Origin: Siderastrea siderea | Taxonomy: Eukaryota > Cnidaria > Anthozoa > Scleractinia > Rhizangiidae | Direction: 5' to 3' | DNA: 64,000 nt | Assembly (NCBI GenBank): GCA_964030785.1 | Contig: OZ034971.1 | Location: 33,739,804-33,803,803 of the forward strand | In this document: piece by piece, positions 10,837 to 28,700 of the stretch | Numbering within the stretch: position 1 is the stretch's first letter | How the letters are laid out: the number at the start of each line of letters is the position of its first letter | Made by a program: the position numbers and the translations under genes | Notes under the pieces: model-generated | The model's database searches: none | What the model saw: only the letters and a program-made list of their open reading frames with translations | Told to the model about the DNA's origin: nothing

Positions 10837-13361
10837 TTAAGAGGCATTCCGTGTAAAAACCGACCGGTCGATTTTCGATGGAAAATAGATTTCTTTCATT
10901 TTCTGTGCAGAAGTACAACATTATAAGTAAAGTACAAAAATCGCATTTGTTTGGCTTCATTTGATTTTCTACCTGTTTTAGGCCGATAGTTCCGATGCGA
11001 CCTCTGAACAAGGAAATCCTTCGACCGGAACCCCGATTTTAACACTAAACTCGAGATAGCATAAAACAACACAGAGTTGCCAAAAGCAGCTTATATTTAC
11101 TCCATACCTTAAATAGGCCATGTTTATTATTTTCACTGCTAAAGTAACTTGTTCTGTCTTATAGGAATTTTGCTAGAATTTTTTTAGTACACAGACCTAC
11201 AGACATCACGAACGCCATTGATAAGGTGCCTCCATTAAAATCAAGATTTCTAAAAAGTGGGACCTGACCTACAGCTCATTCTCTGATCAGACAATAGATC
11301 AAGGTCTGGTCTAAAAGTAACTATAATAAAATTTGTCGGCACTCATCATATGGTTATGGAAAAACCTAAACAAAATTAACAAAAACTGCAACATTCACAA
11401 CTTGACTTAATATAACTCCGTCAATTCAAAGACATTTTGATTTACCTACGTTACAACTGAAAGCATTTAAACCCAAGGCGTATTCAAAAATAGACCATAA
11501 AACAATTTTCGAGCATAACTGGATCAATTTTACCTGAATTACCTCGGAATTCTTACGAGCTTTTCGAAGTTCACATCGATGAGCGTTGACGGCCAGTTTG
11601 TTGTCACGCAATACTCTACATGTGGTACAGCAGCATATATACGGATTGCCGCTTGAAAAGGCCAAAAGTTCATTGACATGGAGTCATGGAAGACATAAAT
11701 ACAATAACCCTGTCTTCACCAGCTTTTTTTCCAGACTACTGTGTTCAGTAAGTGAGGTCCAAGATGACTGCTGTGTACGGAAGCCACAGTACTCCTCGAG
11801 TGTTGATGGTCGTTTCGACACTTAAAGCAAAACACCTTGAACGCTATTCTTCCTTCAGTGGCTGTTACAACGGTCTACAAAAAAAGAAAACCATTCTAAC
11901 AATACAAACAGTTAAGTACTTTGAACAAACTGGCCACTTTACCTTCGTGCAATCGGTGAAAATCCCTCACGTGCAACGACAAGTGAGAAAAGCAATTATG
12001 TTCATGTTATGTATAGACCGCTGACCATAAGTACTGAGATAAAATTGGCAGCCGCATTTTGGGCGGGATTTGGACGCAGTAAAATCATACTTTTGGCCTA
12101 TTGTCCAAAGTTAAACATGTTAACAAGGTTATTCCATTTCTTATTGTTGCAAAACCAGTCCGGCCTGTCGAATTTCTTCGGGGATAAAGACGTAAAACGT
12201 TTATAATAATCACGCAGGGAAACGAAAGTTTTGTAAATATGTTGTATACTCTTCTCTACTGTGAACCGCTAAACCTCAGCGGTGTTTCTCGCAAAGCGGC
12301 GTGCTCCAACTTAACTTACGCGTAGACATCTGTTCCTCAAACTGTAATAAGCCTGTATGAGCAGGAGCCCTAGCCTCATGGGGTAGTAGTGGAGATCAGA
12401 CTATACACATAGATGTTTCTTAAATTAAAATCGTGGCCAGAACGTTTGGTACATTAAGGATTAAATCTATTACAACGTCAACAAAATATACTGCCTCCCC
12501 TCTCCTTGAACAAGGAATCCAACACATCTCGGATAACTTGTACAGTTTCGTACTTCAGCATTGTTTAGGAGGTGCGGGGAAAAGCTTCTCTTAGTTCCTT
12601 TGGGGTGCTATGTTATAACCTAGTTTTACATTGATTACGAAGAGGATACCAAAAAGTGAAGTTTCTCTAAACTAATTGGCCACGGTCAGTGACGGTTGTA
12701 CCTTTGTAGTGGGAATCCCTTTTTTTTCGGTGGTAGTTTTGGAAGATGACAGATGGGATCTTGACGACAAGAGATGACCTAAACAGTTTTGCTAGAAGCT
12801 GCTATGGCATAATGTTCATGCAGCTAGATTTTGTTTGCAATGATAAGGTCTTTCTTTAACCAGGTCGGTCAAGTTCTCCCCTTTCGCCTTATCTTAACGA
12901 TACACTAACGTCAGCTCCGTTTTCTCGGTCACATATTGAGGAAACCAGACAAGACGCCGATTAATAAGTTCCTGCCACATGCCAGCCATTTCATAAGAAC
13001 AAGATGGTCGGACACCCGAAGACCATGTCTGTCCATTATATAGGGTCCTAAACAAAGAGTTTCTTCCATCACCCAAAACAATAAGGAGGGCCACCTAACA
13101 CCGGGGACAGTGGCATCGTCCCGTGGCTGACGGCAGTTTTGCGGTCGGCTGAGTAGTAGTAGACAGGTTTGAGGCCCAACGCTCCACGAAAGTGCGCGAG
13201 AGAAATCGAAAGCTGACTTGATAGTCAGGGCACCTCTTCTTTCGCCTAGCGCGTATTTGAGGGAGATTTCATTTCCGAAATCCCGCGTCTACGCCTCTCT
13301 GCCGTCAAATGAGAGAAATATCATCGCCCTTGACCCTTTGAGACCGGTTGCAAAAAATGCA

Positions 13362-13447
13362 TTAAGTAGTCTCAATGTATTCCACGAACGAATTTGTCAA
13401 AGCGTTAAGTAGTCTCAGTGTATTCCACGAACGAATTTGTCATAGCG
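13362..13447. repeat. Two-copy 43-bp tandem duplication
   Basis: Units 13362-13404 and 13405-13447 both contain GTATTCCACGAACGAATTTG and differ at very few positions. It is in the centre of the foldback element. Confidence 0.85.
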
Positions 13448-13865
13448 CAAATTTGTCTTAAATCAACTGCCTCCCTTTTATGGATACAAACATGGTTATT
13501 TTAACAGCCTGGATTCAGCTACTGAGAGTGCAGGCAAAGTTTCTGGAGCGGCCACTTTATAACTAATTGATATCGCTGCGAAACCACTGCATGGTTTCAG
13601 TCTTGTTTAAGCTAGCTAATAGAACAGCTATTTTTGCTTCAAATTCAGCTATTTTTATTTCAAATTGCCATTCCCACGGCGAATTTTAAGTTGTAGAAAT
13701 TTGACGCGTTTTTGCGGGGGGGGGGGGGGGATGCCATAAAACGTGGCCTCAACGGAGATGTTCACATGACAAACAAGTGAACACAGCTATGGACATCTGA
13801 AATACTTGAATGAAGCAGTTTGATGGACAAATGGTCTTTCCCGAAAAAATGGCAGCCATCCTGCT

Positions 13866-13893
13866 AGCCTGCGAGCAAGCTCTCGCAGGCTAC
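13866..13893. repeat. Short palindrome, AGCCTGCGAG...CTCGCAGGCT
   Basis: AGCCTGCGAG is followed after 8 bases by its complement CTCGCAGGCT, close to the inner end of the right arm of the foldback element. Confidence 0.7.
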
Positions 13894-15344
13894 CATCCCG
13901 CTTATGCCAATTTGTTTATTAAAAAGGGGGCTGGGGCTGACCAAAATAATCCTGTTTCCCCACTTCCCCTTTAAGATATAAAATGTCCCCTGAACTTTAT
14001 TAGGGGTAAATGCGTCCGCGTGCCCTACTAATGTCTGGACAGCGGACTTAACAATAACATTACTCACTACAGTTGTTCGTTGCGCACATGGTGGATTTTC
14101 GCCGATTGTACGAAGGTAAAGTGGCCAATTTGTTCAAAGTACTTAACTGTTTGTATTGTTAGAATGGTTTTCTTTTTTTGTAGACCGTTGTAACAGCCAC
14201 TGAAGGAAGAATAGCGTTCAAGGTGTTTTGCTTTAAGTGTCGAAACAACCATCAACACTCGAGGAGTACTGTGGCTTCCGTACACAGCAGTCATCTTGGA
14301 CCTCACTTACTGAACACAGTAGTCTGGAAAAAAGCTGGTGAAGACAAGGTTATTGTATTTATGTCTTCCATGACTCCATGTCAATGAACTTTTGGCCTTT
14401 TCAAGCGGCAATCCGTATGCTGCTGTACCACATGTAGAGTATTGCGTGACAACAAACTGGCCGTCAACGCTCATCGATGTGAACTTCGAAAAGCTCGTAA
14501 GAATTCCGAGGTAATTCAGGTAAAATTGATCCAGTTATGCTCGAAAACTGTTCTATGGTCTATTTTTGAATACGCCTTGGGTTTAAAATGCTTTCAGTTG
14601 TAATGTAGGTAAATCAAAATGTCTTTGAATTGACCGAGTCATATTAAGTCAAGTTGTGAATGTTGCAGTTTTTGTTAATTTTGTTTAGGTTTTTCCATAA
14701 CCATATGATGAGTGCCGACAAATTTTATTATAGTTACTTTTAGACCAGACCTTGATCTATTGTCTGATCAGAGAATGAGCTGTAGGTCAGGTCCCACTTT
14801 TAAGAAATCTTGATTTTAATGGAGGCACCTTATCAATGGCGTTCGTGATGTCTGTAGGTCGGTGTACTAAAAAAATTCTAGCAAAATTCCTACAAGACAA
14901 AACAAGTTACTGTGGCAGTGAAAATAATAAACATGGCCTATTTAAGGTATGGAGTAAATATAAGTTGCTTTTGGCAACTCTGTGTTGTTTTATGCCATCT
15001 CGAGTTTAGTGTTAAAATCGCGGTTCCGGTCGAAGGATTTCCTTGTTCAGAGGTCGCATCGGAACTATCGGCCTAAAACAGGTAGAAAATCAAATGAAGC
15101 CAAACAAATGCGATTTTTGTACTTTACTTATAATGTTGTACTTCTGCACAGAAAATGAAAGAAATCTATTTTCCATCGAAAATCGACCGGTCGGTTTTTA
15201 CACGGAATGCCTCTTAATTACTAAGTCGAATTTCCCATCAGGCCGGGGACAACGTTTTTGCCTCCAAATTGAAGGCTACAAATGTAATGCCTTAGGGTGT
15301 GGCCAGGACCGCAGCTCATTGTCACCTTTCAAAAAGGGTCTTAA

Positions 15345-15830
15345 CTCTCGGACGTACAAGAAGGGGGAGGGGGGCTATGAGGTTTTTCTTCAATTTTTCA
15401 AAGATGATTTTTCATCAATACCTACCGTTTTCAGTACCGGTACACATATCCCTTAGACAACACAAGTTTGGAATCAGTTACTATGGTTACGAGATATGTC
15501 GTCATCAGTAGCAGGTGTACGCCATTTTGAGTACAAATGCGTGGTTTTCACCTTTGTAATGTCAATTTGTGCCGTTTTTGATGATTTCTAATTTTGGGTC
15601 AAATCCAAGATGGCGGCGAAGATGGCAGCCATCTTGGGTGATGTCACAGGCCTCCAGCAGCGCTGCAACCCATAATATATACCTCATCTTGTAGAGTACA
15701 TCACAGGCTTCCTAATAAAAGCAAAATCTTTTCGAAAGCCAAGTAGGGGGTGGGCTCATCAATCACCCCCTTCCCTACCCCTTTTACTACGATGGGGGTA
15801 TCACTTTCCTTGTACGTCCGATGGTTAAAG
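15345..15830. mobile_element. Inverted-repeat element abutting the foldback element
   Basis: TCGGACGTACAAG (near 15347) faces CTTGTACGTCCGA (near 15809), about 450 bp apart and each next to TTAA-containing sequence. The interior holds AAGATGGCGGCGAAGATGGC and C-rich tracts. The open frame crossing its left end continues from the foldback arm, so it is composite and not a gene. Confidence 0.55.
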
Positions 15831-17332
15831 GTAAGATTAGTCCGTAATCATGTGGAATTATAAATTCAATTTATTTTTGCATGTCATGTTAATACTTTAT
15901 ATAATGTTGCCTCTATGTATTAAGGAAAACTGCAAATTTTAGGTTTATTTATTAAAAATTGCACATAACCTTGTGCTTTGTCGTGTTGTGGGGTCAAAAA
16001 CAATCGAAATGGCTTTGGCTCGCAGGTATTTGATCCAAAGGGCTAACCCGGGGATGTGTGTGGTTGCCGCGTCACGGTACAAGATTTCAGTTGGTATTCC
16101 GGAGTTTCGAATCTAACTTTACGCCACTGTACCGTTCCAATAACGCGCGAAACGAGTTTGGTCTTTGAAAAAAGGAAGAAAGGTACGAAGGAAGGGGAGG
16201 GAGAAAAGAAGGAACTAGACTAGAGCAAGAAGGGCTCTGGACAATTTATCTCGCTCTAGATAAATTGCACCGTCTAACGTGCATTTTGCAACTTGTCTCG
16301 CAATGCGCTCGTCAGTGTTGCGTTGCAAGCTGTAACAGAAATCACCTTTGTAACAGCGTCTTTGCCCATTTCCCATGGCGCACCTTCGGCCCGTGCACGA
16401 GATCTGCTAAAAACGTTGAAATGCGCCGTGCTTATGACGAGGAGAGATCAGGCGACAGCATATTGGCGCCTATAGCAGGTTCTATCACCCAATGTATTTT
16501 TATATCTATATTTTTACTCTATCGTATTGATTGTTCAGCCAGCCAACCAGCCAGTCAATCACTCAATGTCTACCAACGTCTGATGAAGTTCGAGCACCTG
16601 ACACTAGCATTATCCTTCCGGCACTTCAAAAATTTTCGGTTCAAATTGAGTTTAAGCAAAACTAAACGATCGAATAAATGAAGTATCCGAACTTTTGCTA
16701 TTGAGGCTTTTTACGTTGGTATTAAGTTCACATTAAGCATCACACCAATAGAATCACTGAAATAACAAAACTCTGTCACGCCGTCTAATTCGTGGTCCAA
16801 AATAGATGTTCATGACTACTTTATTTAGACTGCAATCTTATTCGCTTAAGTGGCTAGAAATGCCGGTTCTGTTTAATAGGTGGTTGTTAATTATACGCGA
16901 TCGCGATCTGCTGTTACTTTTACAGTGGGTATGTGTAAAGTTGGTAGGCAAACTTACCATCAATAAATCGCAGTCATTAATTCTAGGACTGTTTTATTCT
17001 TTTAAAAGGAGTTTCAGTAGTCAAGAGAATCGCTCATCCGACACCTGACTAAAAACATCCTAATAACAAAAATCACTGAAATCGGTTAACGCTTATTTGT
17101 CTAAAATTCGATTTCTAAAATGGAGCCTTCGCGCTAATTAATAGCCGCGAGCCACCTTAAGGACCCCGTTTAGCGGTCACGGAGGGCGAGACTCAAATAC
17201 ACGACCTTCGCTCTGCAGTCAGACACCAAAGGGGCGGAATAAACCCATTTTGTAGTTTAACGTGCTAAACTCACAGCTACAGGGACGTAAAGTGACCAAA
17301 TGAAAAAGTAAAGATGAACAAAAGTACAAAAT
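15831..17332. other. Intergenic, no gene recognised
   Basis: Contains an open frame at 16265-16681 and an overlapping one at 16293-16475. Neither has recognisable domains or splice context, and the region around 16340-16480 has the look of a dispersed repeat. CAGC-type tetranucleotides lie near 16535-16560. Confidence 0.45.
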
Positions 17333-23297
<5,965 letters not shown>

Positions 23298-23656
23298 GAT
23301 TCGATCAAACACGTAATTCTAGATAAAAATTCGAACTGAACACAGGAATGAAACTACAAAATTTCTGAATTTTCAAGATGGCTGCTTCTCATGGCAAAAA
23401 CCGCTGATTACCTGTTCCGACTGTGCATGGTAACGATCGATTTGAATGCTGGGAATTTTAAACAGTTGCTAGCGCGAAAAGGTACACAAAGATGGCGGAT
23501 CTTGGGTAAAATTCACGGACTTCATTGACTCTTGTGGACAAAAGCAAATGATAATGATTACGTTTGAGCTAACTGTGTTATTTAGAAGCAGGGGATGAGC
23601 ACCGATAGTCATTTGATGGAGGAAAATGATCAGCAGTAGTTGGAATACTTTTCATT
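23298..23656. promoter_or_regulatory. Divergent promoter region between TRMT61A and the dynein-like gene
   Basis: The two start codons face away from each other with only 359 bp between them, so both 5' UTRs and promoters must share this interval unless an upstream non-coding exon exists. It contains CAAGATGGC at 23374-23382 and AAAGATGGCGG at 23488-23498. Both resemble the YY1-type AAGATGGCGGC motif known near transcription starts of housekeeping genes. No TATA box is obvious. A 14-codon upstream ORF begins at 23595. The regulatory role is inference from motif and geometry. Confidence 0.6.
23595..23639 (+). other. Upstream ORF, 14 codons, before the DNHD1-like start
   Basis: ATG at 23595 opens a 14-codon frame ending at TAG 23637-23639, 17 nt before the main ATG. 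It would be translated first by scanning ribosomes if transcription starts upstream of it. The transcript start is unknown. Confidence 0.45.
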
Positions 23657-25741
23657 ATGTCAAGTCAGTCTGTTGAAGTCGATGTGTCCTTTTCGCAGCC
23701 TAAACTTCCAGCAATTGGCGAGTCAAGGAACTTGGTTTCACAGCCTGTAAACTCGACATCTGCAGACTTGAGCGGTGGCAAAGATCGAGAGAAACCTGTT
23801 TTTCTACGGCCGAAGAGCAGCGGCGAATTGGAAAATGACGATGTTAAGCTTTTGCTTCAACAAGTTTCACGGGGATTTGTCAGCGCTTTGCAGAAAAACA
23901 CGAAACAATCATGGCATCATCTTTGCGAAGTATTGGAGATTATCAAGCCCTATGCACATTTTCTAAGTGGAGCTCCACAATTAGCTCATTATGTGGAACG
24001 TTCTAGCCAAAAGATCAAGGAGGAAAGCGAAGCAGAGAATGACTTGAGTTTTGTGCAACAAAAACTTTCATCTGTTTTTCCAGCCGAGTTTTCGTTCTTC
24101 CAGGAGGGCACCAGACCACTTAATGTTCCATTTCCACCAGGATCTTCAGTGGAGAGCCTTTTCACCCCCAGGGGCCATCAGCGTCCTTTGCCTAAGGGGG
24201 TGCGGGTCCCCCGTGGGGAACCATTATTTCCTGGGGGAATGACGTATGCCTTTAATAAATCAGATGGAGATGTGACGAGCTATGGACCAAGGCCACTGTG
24301 TCTAGAAGACCTTAAAAGAGCACTTCCAGGAGTAGTGCGTGAGATAGCTATTCGGGAAGCAACTTTAGGAGGCTCCCTGGGAACAACGGTTCTTGCAGTT
24401 GACACAGATTTGCCACGAACAAGGGTACCCACTCCACCATCTACTCCAAGGAGATCTCCAAGCCTTCCTATCATCAAAACACCAATGCTGGAGGCAGGCC
24501 GGGTGTCCCAACTCAGTGAGACAAAAAAAGCCAGCTTGCCAAGGACCGGCAGGGAGGTAGTGGAGAATTTTGTTAAGGGACGTTTTCTCGGGGAGGTAAA
24601 GTTTGCCTTCTTAAATGTTGCACCCTCAGTACGATATGACCCATACAATCTTGTGGTAGTTCCTGAAGACAAAGTGAATCCTGAACATTATGTGATTTCA
24701 TCACATTGTGTTTTACATGTGAACCCTCATGGGCCGTCTGAGTCACAGTCATTAGCTGAATGGTACAGAGAAGCCTGTTTGTTCAAAGCAATTTCCAGTA
24801 TTGGCTTTTTCAAGAACTTTCTTGTGACTAAAATGTTCAGGAAGTGGAAGGATATCAAGAAATTCAGTCAGTTTCTCAAAGTGGAGGCAGAAATTGAGAG
24901 GTCTCTGATTTCAAATGTTCCCAGTTTTGGATCAGCATTGCTCAGGATCTCAAGCCTTCTACAAGATCTGGAGAAGGTCACTTTCCTTCCTTTTCAAGTC
25001 AATTTCACATACACCCTGGATGAGTTCGAGGATGCTATTTTTAGAACTTGTGACAGTGGATACCGACATTTGGAGAAGTTTTTCAAGTACTGTCAAATGA
25101 TTGTTGACAAAACACAGGAGAGCTGCTTTGAATACCTAGAGTACTGTGAGGGACAAGTCAAGAACCACAGGCATGACTATCATGAATCTCTGTCAGTTGG
25201 CAAAAGAAAGAGAGCAATTAGACAACACAATCTAAAGCTTGCTTGGAATGAAGTAAGGCGACTTGGCACTTTTGTTCGTCTTGTTGATCACATCATTGTC
25301 TCAAATCTCTTGACATTAGTTCAGGCAAACTTTTCCAAATTTGTTGACGAGACAATACCAGGACCAAGACCCGAAAGGGATGGACTGTTTTCAGCTGACA
25401 TTGTTTTCGGGGATGATCACAAGCTGACGCTGTCCCCTTCCATCGAGAAGTTTTCACATGTGGTAGATGTCGCTGTGAGAAGCGTCATCAGTGGAAGCTG
25501 CAATCTTTCACGTGCCATGGAGCTGGGAAGCAAAGCTAAAGCATTCCAGGAGAAGGCGGAAAATGGCATTGATGAAGACGCTGAAGCTGATGGTCAGAAA
25601 TTTAACAGCTTTGTGGCTCAAAGCAATTCCACTAAAGACAGAAAAACTGCAGGTGAAATTGAAACCCTCTTATACAAGATGGGAAAAGCTTCTGAAACAA
25701 TGCTCTCAGGACAACAGCCTGTGTCCTATGCAACAACAATG
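23657..25741 (+). CDS. DNHD1: DNHD1-like exon 1: 695-codon N-terminal tail
   Basis: One unusually long first coding exon, starting at ATG 23657 and ending at the donor ATG|GTAAGG at 25741. Reading through the donor hits a stop at 25799-25801. Residues about 1-60 are Ser-rich and probably disordered. A Pro/Arg-rich stretch follows (FTPRGHQRPLPKGVRVPRG, then PTPPSTPRRSPSLP). Around residues 335-425 the exon has the tail pattern common to axonemal dynein chains: YVISSHCVLHV, then SLAEWYREACLFKAI and MFRKWKDIKKFSQF. The first in-frame ATG was chosen because the coding pattern begins there and the frame is open without interruption. An out-of-context short ORF precedes it. Confidence 0.88.
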
Positions 25742-28700
25742 GTAAGGATGTTATTACTGTGTGAATCTGCAAACTGTGAACAATTTCATTATACTTATTG
25801 ACTGAGTGGGAGGTCTAAATGGACAATGTTTGGCTATAGGATATGGCATATGGACTGACTGCCACGAGGTCTACATGTCCTTACGGAGAGCCAAATATTA
25901 GCTACCTTCAAATCGGACTACGAGTATGAGATTGAGTACGAGTACGACTATTTTCAAAATCCTGGTCGCGGGTTTAAGATTGTGATGTGTCTTACCAATA
26001 TTTGGTTTACACTGTACATAGTATCCTTTCTACTGGTCATCAACAGGGAGGAACAAGGGCTCTGAGAAATTGTCTGTTTTGAAATTCGAAATTTATACTC
26101 GTACTCAATCTCGTACATGTACTCGTAGTCTGATCTGAAGGTTGCTATTTTCCTGTCTGGCCCAACCTAACTCAGTCAATAAGTACATGTATTTTATCAT
26201 ACCACCATTTTTATGAATGTTAAAATGTGCAGACCCCACACACTTCAACTTGCCACCTGCATTTTCTATAGAAAATGTCAAAATTATTTGTCTATAGAAA
26301 TTTACAAAGTCATAAAATTTTAACAAAGATATAACAGTTTCATTGTATACTGGTGTAACTGGTTTTATGAAAAAACAAAACAAAACAAAAAAAAACAAAA
26401 AACAAATGCCTGACATAACTAATTGTGCACTGTGTATAATATAGCAACAGTAATTTTGATCAAGAATAAAACAATTAAAACGAGTCATACAATCATGCCT
26501 TTTTTCCTACTTAACCTTGTTAATCCTTATGGAGGCCAAAACACTTTCTTTGCTTGCGTGTTTTAAAGGCACATCTTGCAGAAGAGCCAGCTGCTCCTCA
26601 CAGTCCTAATTCAGTCACACGGACAGATAATGAGATTTATGAAGACCTGGATGGTTTGAATTCAGATCTGTTAAGTACAAGAGACATGACTAGGCAAGCT
26701 ACACTTGACCTGTGTTTTCACCAAGATCACAATGGAGGTTTAATGGTGGAAGGACAGCGATTTCAGGATTTTGCAATTGACAGGAGCCCTCTGACAAAGG
26801 AAAAACTGATGCAATTTATTCACGGGAAGTGAGTATTAGTGAAAAATACTGTAATTGCAGCCAGGAATCATAAAAAAGTGTAAAAAAATGGTTTGACACT
26901 GGCTGAAAAACGTTAAAAAAGTTAACATTTAAAATTACAGATGTTCGATGATTACATCCCTAGTATTTACACCTCTCTTTGCTAACCTGCAGTGTCTTGC
27001 ATTTCTCTTCTCATACATGTACCTCTGGATATCTGCATACTTTAGGACCGTACATGTATATTTTATTGTTACATTTTTATTCCATTGCCGATGAAGATCA
27101 AAGATGTTCGATTGAAATGTCAGACTCTGTAATTTTAAATGTCCCTTTTTTAGTGTTTTTTAGCCACTGTCAAACCATCTTTCACAATTTTTATTTTGAA
27201 TGCTACAGAGAGGGAACTAAACAAGATAAGTACTATGTGAACAGTAAGTCAGGTCCTGTTGTAAAGTGGTGTAGCCTTGTTTTTTTTATCACACATGTAA
27301 GCTCGACTCAGCATTGGCATCTGTTACAGGTGTATTTTGGATTCTTGAAGTATTTTAATAACTAAAATAACCTTCATACATCTGTAATTTTCCAAAGACA
27401 AAGGTCTCCAGACAACATCCACTAACAGCTACAGCATTGAGGCTTGAGAATTAATTGCTAGGTCAGAAATCGGGCTAGTTTACAACACTGGGAACATTGT
27501 CTCCTTCTTTTTATTCTTTCAAACATTAATAAGAGTTCTTTAATGTTAGCAATTTACATTTTAAGACTCAAGATGAAAGACGTTTTTAAGACTTTTTATT
27601 TCAATTGGTCAGTACAGTGCCCTAAGTTACAAAACTAGTTTTCAGGTGTGCCACATGATAAAACTGCAAATTAAAATTTAAAAGTAAAGAATTTCCTCCC
27701 CTCTTACAAATTTGAAAAATTAAGAACTATAAATCATGAAATCTAAAGATAATTACGATTTGGATAATTCTGCAAGATCTAGAGATTTTAATTTAGATCC
27801 GCTTTTCCCACATACATTTATGTAGTCATAAACTGTGCAAAAATACCTTTGTATTAGTAAGCAGTGTCCTTCAATAATGTCACCGCCCAATGTTACAACC
27901 ATCTAAACTGAGACAAGTTATTGAGAACCAGCTCAATCTTTCCGATTATTGACTCTGGTTGGATGCCAACCAATGATCTCCTGCTCGATTACCAACTGAA
28001 CTACAATGTACATGTACCAGCTTGTGGTAGTTACATGAACGTGTAGTTGAAAGCCATTTACCATGGAAACAAACATTTAACTATTTTGAGTGTTTATTTT
28101 CTAAAAAAAAATACACATGTAGAAGGCAACTCCATTTCCTCATATTGTCAGTAGCACCCATGATGGCTAGGAAGAACTTACATGTAAAGCAGCTCCCAAA
28201 TATCCATTTGTGTCACCAAGTGACACCATGGAAACAAAACAAAACTGTTCTCTTTATGTATTTTTTCAGTGCAGATTACAGTGCTATTTCCTTAAGGATT
28301 TATACATGTATCATACAACCGTACAGTACCAGTCAATTGAAAGTTGATAGTCACTTGAAGCTTGGCTGACTCCACTCAATCCTCGATTGTTGAAAATGGA
28401 AAACTTTCAGTAGTGAATCTTGTTTCAAGACAATATTCAAACAAAGAGCTAATTGCATTTATTGGTTAATTTTTCACAGGAATAAATTGAGAAAAGACAG
28501 GAATTCACTTTCTGTAAATGAACTTAATACATGTACATTTATTTACGTGGCAGAGTCAAGACTGTCAACTTACTTTGAAAGGCACTGCATGCTAAATTAT
28601 TACAAGTGCAGTGTAACAGTGTAGACACATTATTCAGTGTACATGAGCCATACATACATACTCTAAGACACTGGCACACTTTTGCTTTTGGTCACAGCAA

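Larger units (their letters stand above)
10841..15213. mobile_element. 4.4 kb foldback element with long inverted terminal arms, TTAA-flanked
   Basis: The left arm (about 10841-11985) and right arm (about 14065-15213) are inverted copies about 1.15 kb long. In stretches I compared they differ only by scattered substitutions and small indels, for example a 4-nt ATAT difference near 11636. The tips are GAGGCATTCCGTGTAAAAAC and its complement, and TTAA lies immediately outside both (10837-10840 and 15214-15217). TTAA duplication is typical of piggyBac and Kolobok elements, but the tips do not clearly match either. The 2.1 kb centre has no transposase-like frame. Open frames in the two arms are the same sequence read in mirror image. 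Confidence 0.85.

Noticed and set aside
11752..12024. 90-codon frame repeated at 14067-14306 on the other strand
   Set aside because: It is the same inverted arm read in both places, with no domain and no splice context.
15043..15456. 137-codon open frame on the + strand
   Set aside because: Its first half is the outer end of the foldback element's right arm and is repeated in mirror image at 10841-11011. It then runs into a different repeat, so it is composite.
16265..16681. 138-codon open frame on the + strand
   Set aside because: No recognised domain, low-complexity Ser/Gln stretch, overlapping alternative frame, and no splice or promoter support.
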